Below, one piece after another: positions 16,707-23,317 of a stretch of DNA of 29,375 bases. The translations under genes and the position numbers were made by a program. The DNA is taken from positions 1-29,375 of IMG/VR virus record IMGVR_UViG_3300017987_000273. One strand, 5' to 3'. Under the pieces are notes generated by a model, which saw only the letters and a list, made by a program, of their open reading frames with translations, searched no databases and had not been told where the DNA came from. Source of the stretch: a virus. Position 1 is the first letter of the stretch; each line of letters opens with the position of its first letter.

Positions 16707-16931
16707 ATGTACACACTGACCATCAGCCCGGTGGGCGATCCGAAGGGCACCACCAGGACCGCGCATGCAGATCGGCTGGATGCCGCGAAGGCGCTGATCC
16801 TGAAGGCTCGCACCTACAAGATCAACACCTCGAACACCACGGCCGACACTGTTAGTGGCACGCTGACCTCGCCGTCCGGCCCTCGCGGTGTCCAGCGGGC
16901 CGCGTATGTGTGGGTTATCCGCCCCGCCTGA
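16707..16931 (+). CDS. Hypothetical small protein of moron-like cassette, 74 aa
   Basis: This gene is on the strand opposite to the structural genes, with its own promoter (16640-16668) and intrinsic terminator (16946-16973). It begins MYTLTISPVGDPKGTTRTAH and has a helix around residues 24-36 (LDAAKALILKARTY), flanked by β strands ending AAYVWVIRPA. I do not recognise the family. The α/β pattern with a β-strand at each end might be a small RNA/DNA- or protein-binding fold, but no residue proves it. An upstream aggaaa at 16694-16699 could serve as a weak ribosome-binding site. Confidence 0.7.
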   Translation: MYTLTISPVGDPKGTTRTAHADRLDAAKALILKARTYKINTSNTTADTVSGTLTSPSGPRGVQRAAYVWVIRPA

Positions 16932-16945
16932 TCGGCCCTCTGAAG

Positions 16946-16973
16946 CGCCCCAGCCAATCGGCTGGGGCGTTTT
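16946..16973 (+). terminator. Intrinsic terminator after first cassette gene
   Basis: A perfect 10-bp GC-rich stem (cgccccagcc / ggctggggcg) with loop aatc is followed by TTTT on the plus strand. On the minus strand no U-tract follows, so it stops plus-strand transcription only. Confidence 0.88.
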
Positions 16974-17008
16974 CGCATGTAGATGCCTATGGTGCCCAGC
17001 ATGTGGAG

Positions 17009-17027
17009 CGGTCTACAATCGAGGCAT
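17009..17027 (+). promoter_or_regulatory. Second promoter-like element, probably for a leaderless mRNA
   Basis: This 19-base element matches 16659-16677 at 16 of 19 positions (both cggtctaca-tcg). It contains TACAAT at 17013-17018, ending seven bases before the ATG at 17026. A start site at the usual distance would fall on or beside the A of the ATG. The −35 region is weak. The shared sequence could instead be an operator; promoter function is inferred. Confidence 0.55.
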
Positions 17028-17313
17028 GAGCGAAACACAGAGCACCTTCACCCTCGACTTCACTGACAAGACATGGAACGCCGTCAGCTTCGGGAAGCCA
17101 TGGAACGGCTGGGCCACACCCGTGGTCACCCTCGAAACCTTCGAGGACATCGTCGCGTGGGCGGCGGACACCATGACGGTCAACTTCCACACCAATGGCA
17201 CGGCCATGATCGAGGAACCCTTCGGTAAGGAAACGATCTACTTCGAGATCACACCCGACGCCAACGGCAACTACGATCTAAGCCAACTGGGCTGGACATT
17301 CGAGACGGCCTAA
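17026..17313 (+). CDS. Hypothetical small protein of moron-like cassette, 95 aa
   Basis: Start ATG 17026 is chosen because the promoter-like TACAAT lies only seven bases upstream; a longer frame from 16888 would cross the terminator. The protein is acidic and aromatic: MSETQSTFTLDFTDKTWNAV, FGKPWNGWATPVVTLETFED, then DTMTVNFHTNGTAMIEEPFG and a late YDLSQLGWTFETA. The layout is β-rich with one helix (FEDIVAWAADTM). I do not recognise the family. It has no membrane segment, signal peptide or metal motif. It lies between an upstream terminator and a third cassette gene, consistent with an accessory lysogeny-expressed gene, but this is inference. Confidence 0.78.
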   Translation: MSETQSTFTLDFTDKTWNAVSFGKPWNGWATPVVTLETFEDIVAWAADTMTVNFHTNGTAMIEEPFGKETIYFEITPDANGNYDLSQLGWTFETA

Positions 17314-17356
17314 ACCGAACACCAACAGCAACAGCAACCCGAAAGAGAGAAACACA

Positions 17357-17614
17357 ATGAACGTCAACCCGAAGTTCGAAATCGGACAGCTTGTCTACCA
17401 CCTCGGGGAGGGCATCCGCGAGCCGCGCCCCGTCACCGTGGTGGGCCACACCATCGAGGGCCACCCGCTCTACATCGAGGGCCACGCCGCAGTGATGGTC
17501 ACCACCGCAGGCAACCTCGCCGTCCGCGAGGATATCCCGAACCACCCGCTGACCAAGCGCCGCGAACGGATCCTCGCAGACGGTCGCTGGCCCGACGGCG
17601 TCCTCAATAAGTAG
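17357..17614 (+). CDS. Hypothetical small protein of moron-like cassette, 85 aa
   Basis: It follows the previous cassette gene by 43 bases with a purine-rich site (gaaagagaga) before ATG 17357, and no separate promoter, so it is probably co-transcribed. The sequence is MNVNPKFEIGQLVYHLGEGI then PRPVTVVGHTIEGHPLYIEG and a basic end (HPLTKRRERILADGRWPDG). The start (F-x-I-G-Q-L-V-Y) and the repeated short strands suggest a small β-barrel of SH3 or KOW type, which is a guess from pattern. A strong terminator lies immediately downstream at 17633-17660. Function unknown. Confidence 0.75.
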   Translation: MNVNPKFEIGQLVYHLGEGIREPRPVTVVGHTIEGHPLYIEGHAAVMVTTAGNLAVREDIPNHPLTKRRERILADGRWPDGVLNK

Positions 17615-17632
17615 GGCGCAAACCGCCACACA

Positions 17633-17660
17633 GCGCCCCGGCCACCGGCCGGGGCGCTTT
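17633..17660 (+). terminator. Intrinsic terminator closing the cassette
   Basis: A perfect 11-bp stem (gcgccccggcc / ggccggggcgc) with loop acc is followed by TTT on the plus strand. It lies between convergent genes ending at 17614 (+) and 17662 (−). No U-tract follows on the minus strand, so it probably acts mainly on the cassette transcript. Confidence 0.85.
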
Positions 17661-17661
17661 C

Positions 17662-17958
17662 CTATGCGCCCCTACCCTTTCGGCCGTCCACGGGGCGCAC
17701 AGACGGGCGCAGCGCACGTTCCCGCTCAGCCAGCAGCCTCGCCCTCGCATTAGCTCCCGACAACTGGCCCTCAAGGGCATCCCGGGCACGCTGCAACGCC
17801 AGATCACTCGACGGGTCAGCACTCAACACCCACAGCGCCTGCTCGACCTCGTCATCGAACCCGACGCCAGTCGGCGGCGGGCCACCGCGCTGCGCCTCAG
17901 ACAGCGCCACCTCAAACCGGCGGCGCACCTCAGCATCAGTCGGCGGACGCCTAAGCAC
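17662..17958 (-). CDS. Hypothetical helical protein, 98 aa
   Basis: GTG start at 17958 overlaps the stop of the upstream gene by eight bases. The product is mostly helical and highly charged (RPPTDAEVRRRFEVALSEAQ; DDEVEQALWVLSADPSSDLA; RARLLAERERALRPSV) and ends basic. It is the last gene of the run that begins with terminase, converging on the plus-strand cassette. I do not recognise the family. It could be a virion-associated or accessory protein, but nothing in it proves that. Confidence 0.75.
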   Translation of the reverse strand: MLRRPPTDAEVRRRFEVALSEAQRGGPPPTGVGFDDEVEQALWVLSADPSSDLALQRARDALEGQLSGANARARLLAERERALRPSVRPVDGRKGRGA

Positions 17959-18217
17959 TCGACACCTCCACGCCGTAGGCGCGGCGGATCTCGTTCATCA
18001 CCTTGCCCACCCGATCCCCCGGGATCCGCTCCCAGTCGCCGGTCCCCAACACGTCAGCCTGCACAGTGTCAGACCTCTTCCAAGTGTTCGTCACAACCTG
18101 CCACCGCTCAGCCGACGCGGCGTAAAACTCAGCCGTCGAGGCACTCTCGTCCACCCGCACACGCGCCAGCCCGGTGGCCGGACCACCGCAGCCATCACTG
18201 AAATACCGGAACGTCAT
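17951..18217 (-). CDS. Hypothetical protein, 88 aa
   Basis: ATG 18217 is chosen because it follows the preceding stop by seven bases with a GGTGG site. A frame extension upstream (to 18430) reads as shadow of the previous gene. The protein begins MTFRYFSDGCGGPATGLARV, then SASTAEFYAASAERWQVVTN and a C-terminal helix VGKVMNEIRRAYGVEVSS. It appears α/β with no recognised motif. Its stop is overlapped by the next start, so the small genes are translationally linked. Confidence 0.7.
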   Translation of the reverse strand: MTFRYFSDGCGGPATGLARVRVDESASTAEFYAASAERWQVVTNTWKRSDTVQADVLGTGDWERIPGDRVGKVMNEIRRAYGVEVSSA

Positions 18218-18224
18218 ACCACCA

Positions 18225-18464
18225 TCATAGATTATCGTCCGCCACCACGGGAGTGACGCCATCATCGCCGTACTGCCTGAAGTCAGGGTTGCGCTCATAC
18301 CCGCCATCAGCCCACCACCCGACAGTCTCCAACCGGCCGGTGTCATCCCGAAGCACCGTGATACGCCCTGGCCGATCCAGCCGCCGGATCGCGTCGAGGC
18401 TGTCATACACCTCGACCCGCTCGCCGTCATTGAACTCGACGAACACCCGCATCCCGTGAACCAT
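18225..18464 (-). CDS. Hypothetical β-rich protein, 79 aa
   Basis: The chosen ATG at 18464 overlaps the stop of the large MuF gene as TGATG. A start at 18494 is possible but lies inside the MuF gene. The sequence MVHGMRVFVEFNDGERVEVY, then IRRLDRPGRITVLRDD and GWWADGGYERNPDFR, reads as alternating β strands. I do not recognise it. Its coupling to the MuF effector gene makes an immunity or chaperone role conceivable, but the sequence gives no evidence for that. Confidence 0.68.
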   Translation of the reverse strand: MVHGMRVFVEFNDGERVEVYDSLDAIRRLDRPGRITVLRDDTGRLETVGWWADGGYERNPDFRQYGDDGVTPVVADDNL

Positions 18465-21400
18465 CAGAACGAGCTCTGCCTCGACGCGCCCCACGTCCCC
18501 GCCTGAATGTGCTTCGCCAGCAGATCCTCATAGCCGTTAGCCCGGGCCAGTTCCCTCGACGCCGGATCCAGTTCGCGGATAATCGGCAGCGCCCGCCGGG
18601 TAGCCTCAGCGAACTCCTGATAGATCTGGTTCTTCTCATCCTGATTAGCGTTAGGCACACCCTTGGGCATCACGCCGTCGAGGACACGCCGCGCCTCGCC
18701 CAGATCGTTGCGGATCCCCAGCTTGATGCGGGCATCCCAAGTGTCGACCGTGACGGCCCACGCATCCTCTTCATCGAGGACGTTCAGCGCATGGTTGTAG
18801 ATCTTGCCAGCCTCAAGTGCAGCTTGATCTTTCGGCCCGCGCTGCACCATCAGGAACAGTTCCTCTAACTGTTGTCCTGGGGCGCCGGCGTCGGCTCGAG
18901 CGCCTGCCGATACTTCGTCAACGCCAGTTGCGCTTCGGCTTTCAGCGTTTCGCTCGACTTCCCTTCGGTGCCGATTATGAAGATCGGACGCCTTACCGGC
19001 TGGTTCGTAGGTTCCATCAGACAATTCCTCACCAATCGGAACAACATCGAGTGTCTTCAGATCATACACAGCCAACTGGTCGACATCCTGAGCCGCCTTG
19101 ATCGTCGCAGCCGAAGGCTTCCCAACCTTCGACACATCGAGGAACACGTTGTCGCCCTCGACCCACAGACCCAGATGGCACCCGGGCCGGTTCAACTGAT
19201 CCCAGTGCGCGTCGATGAAGTGGTCGACATCCTCAGGCTTGAACACAGCCTTCGGGATCCGCGTCTCAGTGCCCTTCGACGGGGCGAACGCATACCCGTC
19301 GACCGGCGAGCCACCGGCCAGGTCAATCGTGATGCCGCCGTTCGACTTAACAGCCTCATACACCCTCGCCTCGTACCGCTCCCGTAGCCGCGCCATAGAC
19401 TCGTTATGCTTCCGCGCCTCAGGGATCGCACGCGGCTGCACAATCCAACTAGGGTCGATGTCGCCAGTCTGCAACGCGAAGTGCTTCTCCCCGCCCGGGA
19501 ACTCGTCATCCACCCGTCCGGCAATGCCGTGAAACACGCCGTCATCATCGATACCCGGCGTCCACTCCTGCTTCTTCGGCTGCCACTTCGAACGCGGAAC
19601 GTCCACCGCCACAACACCGTTGCCGTAGCCCAGCGCCGCACCGTCGAGCCGGTCAGACAGGAACACGTCGCCCTGCTCCCTCGACAGGAACCGCCGGTCA
19701 ACCCGAATCGAATCGGCCGACTCGAGCGAGGTCCGGTGATACATGCGAACCCTGTTCCGGGCAGGCTGCGGATAGAACAGATCGTCGGCGTCCTTACCGC
19801 GCAGCGCCCACACCGGATCACTCACAACCCACTTGCCATCGTCATCGACAGCGAGCAGACGCTTCACCCGCTCAAGATTGTCGGGGATCACACCATTCAG
19901 GAACGGCCGCGGGCCGAACTCGTCAGTCGGGATATGCTGACCCGGCTTCGGCTTCGGCACAAGCCGCGCAACATCTTTCGGATCCATCGCCAAGACCTGG
20001 CGCACCGCAGCATAATTCACGTCGAAGTCCGTTCGAGGTGACAGCGCAGCGTAGATCGAGGCAGCCCTGCGGATATCCCCCTCATACACGGTGCCCAGCG
20101 AATCCTCAGCGAGGAACCACCGCAACCGCTTGTACCACAGGATCCCCCACTCTTTCTCCTCCGGTGTCAGCCGCTGCCACGCCGCCATATCGTCCGACAC
20201 CACATTGCGGACCATCAGATCGAGGGGAGGATGGATAGCCCCAGCGGGCTTCGCCCCATACGGCAGATGGACCGAACCGTCAGCCTCATGGATGATCGGC
20301 ACAGTCGGCCCACGATGCCGGGTAGTGGTCGCCTTAAACCACACCTCAGTGTCCTTGCCCTTCCGAATCACCGGAGTGCCCTTAGTGATTGGGATCGTGT
20401 CCCACAGCCGCTGCTGCTGCTCCCGAAGTTCCACCTTCCGCGCCTCAGGCGTGCTCGGCAGACGTTCCTCTTCGTACAGCTTGTGGCACACATCCTTCAC
20501 CGACATCGACTTCTCAGTGTGGATCTGTAGCTCGAACTCCAAGCCGTTCAGTTCGAACGTCATGTTCCGGCCGCGATACCCCTCGAACGCGATACCGGCA
20601 GGCTGTTTCTTCGGCACCGCACCCAAGGCGATCAACTGATCACGAATATCGTTGCCAGACTTCCAATATCCCTCGGCCGGCACCACCGCCGTGAAACGAA
20701 CCGTGTCCCGCATCTTGTCGAGGGCCGCTTCAGCGCCGATCCCCTTCTCCACCATCTCGTCCTGCACCTTGCGGTACAGCGACGGCGGATCCTTCAGCCG
20801 ATACTCCAAGCCGTGCGGAGTGGCACCGGCATCAACCATCGTTTGATACACAGTGGCGGAAATACCCGGCTCGACGTTCTCAGCGAGATCCTTATACCGG
20901 CTGTCCACGATGCGGCGAACCTCAGCCCGCTGTTTCGCCGTCAACCTTTTATCGTCGACCTTCGCGTACTGTTCTTCGGTCCACTCGACGTTCTTCAGCG
21001 GCGGCAGACCCTGCTCCTGCCACGTCGAGGTCGACTCGTCAACCTTGAACCTACGCTGCCCACGCGCCCGCACGTCGACAAACTCGACGACGCCTTTATC
21101 GTCCCGCGTGATCACGCCGTCATAGCCGTCGGCCCGCAGCTTCACAGACAGTTCCTGCCCAGTCGCGCCGCCGTACTGCGCCGACAGTTTCTCCTTCCAC
21201 GCCCCACCGTTGTGGTCGACGTACAGCGGCCGATCCAACGTGGCGGTCCCCCGCTCCCACCCCTTCGACGGCAGCGGAGTGTCCACGTCAGCCGGTGACA
21301 TGTAACGCCCCCACGGCTCACTGTCCTGGCCGAACCCGGTCACCCCACGCATCCCCGTGTTGTTACGGAGATAAGGGATCTCAACCCTCGTCGACTGCTC

Positions 21401-23317
21401 GACCGTCGAGGCACCCTTCGTTGCACCCGGCAGCGCCTTCGTCATGTCCGCCGGCCGGGTGCCCGCGCTACGATGCTCCCAATACCGCAGCGCGGCAGGC
21501 GCTTCACCATCCTTCGGCCTGAAGTCAGGCCAGTCGAAGAATTCAGGGCCGCCGTTATTGAGATCCCTGCGCGTGTACGGGCTATCACCCTCGTAGTAGT
21601 CGACCAACACCCGGTGCAACACCTTCGACGATTCGTGCGCGTAGTTGCCGTTGATCTCCACGTCAGCGAAAGCCTCAGCGATAGCCTCACTGCCCTTCAC
21701 CATGGCGCCGCCGCTGCTGCCGTCGAACGAGTAGCCGGACAGGTTATCCCGCTTCCACTCGTCGAACTCGTAGTACTGCTGCGGCGTCCACTGCCCGCCC
21801 TGATCTTTCCACTTCTTCGCACCGACACGCGTTTTCGCATAGTAGTCGGCCAGGGCCTGCTCAACCCGATCCCCCGCATTGTCCGAACCGGCGGGTGTAT
21901 TCAGCTTCACCAGATACCCGGGCGCCGTCGGATCCCCCATCGCTGCGCGGGGATGGTTCGTCAGGCCGTGCCCAAGTTCATGCATCATCACCGCGTAGGA
22001 CGAAGGCTGAGACACCTCACCACTGCCGCCATCGTTTCGGTAGTGGAACCCGCTGTTGACGCTGTCCCTGAAGTCGGTGTCCATCGTCCGGCCCATCCGC
22101 AGCCCGGGGATGTTGTCACTCGCAGCATTGATGTACTTCGAGTTCATGTTGATCTTGCGGGAACCCTCATAGTTCCACAGCCGCCATGTCGCCGCGAACG
22201 TATTGTCATCATCCGAATGGAATGTGACCTGCTGCAACGTGACACCGGGATATCGGTGCTTGAAGTCGTCGACAGCGCGGATCGCCCCACGAACCTGCTC
22301 ATACACACCCGGCGTGAGATCCACCGCCGGCGGCGGGTTGTAGAACAGGGCGTTGGCGTTATTGTTGTGCTTCTTCTGGGTCATGATCACCGTGGTGTCC
22401 GAACCCAGCAGCTTCTGCGCCGCGTCCTCGAGCGCCCCGGGCGTGTCCGCAGCGTCGAGGGCCTCACGCAACTTCACCCGCTCTGGCGTCCAGTCGGCCC
22501 GGTCCCAAGCCGTAGTCATACCAAGCTCTTTCGGGACCGCCGCCTCAATCTCCCGCATCTTCGCCAACAGCGCCTTGAAGTAGGCGTTCTCGTCGGGATC
22601 ATCCTTGAACGCCGACGCCGGCGGCATCTGCTTCCGCGCTTCGATGTAACGCTTGTTGTACATCTCGTAGTACTCAGGCTCAACGAACTTCGTACCCGGG
22701 CGTTCCGGCACAGCATCGCACTTACACCAATCATGCCCAGCCAGAGCAGCTTCGGCGCTGTAATACACCGCGCCACGGGTCGCCAACGTCGCACAGAACA
22801 AGCACGCGTCCGGCTGCGCCACCCGATACAACTTCACACGCGGCTTCCCCCGCTCGTAACCCTCAGCGCGGGCGTTCACGTCGACCGTCTGCCTCGACCC
22901 GTCGAACACAGCCCGGGTAGTCGAACCCGACAGATCACTCAACAGCCGCTGCCGCCGCCCCTCATCAAACACCCCATCCGCGATATTGTTCACAGCCCAC
23001 TCGGCGCTACCGATCAACCGTGCCGCGGGAACCAGATCCCCAGTCGGCGCCGTAGGAACGTAATCCTGATCCGGTGCGAGTTCCCCGTACCACTGCGCCG
23101 TCGACTCAGCCGCAGCATCCACGAACCCGCCCACAATCTTCGGGAACATGTTCACCACCACGGCCTCAACCTCAGCCGGGGACATACCATCCCGAAGATA
23201 GCGCTTAATCATCTGCTCAATCCGGTCGACGGCCTGCTCACTCAACCGGGACAACAACTTACGCAACGAGTTAGCCTCAGCGACAAGGTCGACCTGCCGC
23301 GAAAGAGACGCAGTCAT
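18464..23317 (-). CDS. MuF-type minor capsid protein fused to multiple effector-like domains, 1617 aa
   Basis: ATG 23317 overlaps the portal stop as TGATG. Residues 1-230 match the MuF/SPP1 gp7-like head: N-terminal helices and CLFC (172-175) with HDWCKC (195-200), a likely zinc site. Residues 430-560 contain HELGH (446-450) and a later EAIAEAFAD (544-552), the layout of a zincin metallopeptidase. Residues 650-760 (GYDGVITRDD, then EFVDVRA) resemble an ADP-ribosyltransferase-like fold. Residues 838-975 resemble a RelA/SpoT synthetase (K842..S845..K849, D871xxR874, EFELQIHT, CHKLYEE). Residues 1055-1112 and 1499-1613 look like the two halves of a DUF7178-like domain. Between them lie a second ART-like region at 1188-1295 (MYHRTSLESADSI) and a GYAFAPSKGTE segment. 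MuF proteins enter the capsid, so the extra regions may be injected effectors. MuF is secure; the enzymatic calls are pattern-based. Confidence 0.85.
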   Translation of the reverse strand: MTASLSRQVDLVAEANSLRKLLSRLSEQAVDRIEQMIKRYLRDGMSPAEVEAVVVNMFPKIVGGFVDAAAESTAQWYGELAPDQDYVPTAPTGDLVPAARLIGSAEWAVNNIADGVFDEGRRQRLLSDLSGSTTRAVFDGSRQTVDVNARAEGYERGKPRVKLYRVAQPDACLFCATLATRGAVYYSAEAALAGHDWCKCDAVPERPGTKFVEPEYYEMYNKRYIEARKQMPPASAFKDDPDENAYFKALLAKMREIEAAVPKELGMTTAWDRADWTPERVKLREALDAADTPGALEDAAQKLLGSDTTVIMTQKKHNNNANALFYNPPPAVDLTPGVYEQVRGAIRAVDDFKHRYPGVTLQQVTFHSDDDNTFAATWRLWNYEGSRKINMNSKYINAASDNIPGLRMGRTMDTDFRDSVNSGFHYRNDGGSGEVSQPSSYAVMMHELGHGLTNHPRAAMGDPTAPGYLVKLNTPAGSDNAGDRVEQALADYYAKTRVGAKKWKDQGGQWTPQQYYEFDEWKRDNLSGYSFDGSSGGAMVKGSEAIAEAFADVEINGNYAHESSKVLHRVLVDYYEGDSPYTRRDLNNGGPEFFDWPDFRPKDGEAPAALRYWEHRSAGTRPADMTKALPGATKGASTVEQSTRVEIPYLRNNTGMRGVTGFGQDSEPWGRYMSPADVDTPLPSKGWERGTATLDRPLYVDHNGGAWKEKLSAQYGGATGQELSVKLRADGYDGVITRDDKGVVEFVDVRARGQRRFKVDESTSTWQEQGLPPLKNVEWTEEQYAKVDDKRLTAKQRAEVRRIVDSRYKDLAENVEPGISATVYQTMVDAGATPHGLEYRLKDPPSLYRKVQDEMVEKGIGAEAALDKMRDTVRFTAVVPAEGYWKSGNDIRDQLIALGAVPKKQPAGIAFEGYRGRNMTFELNGLEFELQIHTEKSMSVKDVCHKLYEEERLPSTPEARKVELREQQQRLWDTIPITKGTPVIRKGKDTEVWFKATTTRHRGPTVPIIHEADGSVHLPYGAKPAGAIHPPLDLMVRNVVSDDMAAWQRLTPEEKEWGILWYKRLRWFLAEDSLGTVYEGDIRRAASIYAALSPRTDFDVNYAAVRQVLAMDPKDVARLVPKPKPGQHIPTDEFGPRPFLNGVIPDNLERVKRLLAVDDDGKWVVSDPVWALRGKDADDLFYPQPARNRVRMYHRTSLESADSIRVDRRFLSREQGDVFLSDRLDGAALGYGNGVVAVDVPRSKWQPKKQEWTPGIDDDGVFHGIAGRVDDEFPGGEKHFALQTGDIDPSWIVQPRAIPEARKHNESMARLRERYEARVYEAVKSNGGITIDLAGGSPVDGYAFAPSKGTETRIPKAVFKPEDVDHFIDAHWDQLNRPGCHLGLWVEGDNVFLDVSKVGKPSAATIKAAQDVDQLAVYDLKTLDVVPIGEELSDGTYEPAGKASDLHNRHRREVERNAESRSATGVDEVSAGARADAGAPGQQLEELFLMVQRGPKDQAALEAGKIYNHALNVLDEEDAWAVTVDTWDARIKLGIRNDLGEARRVLDGVMPKGVPNANQDEKNQIYQEFAEATRRALPIIRELDPASRELARANGYEDLLAKHIQAGTWGASRQSSF

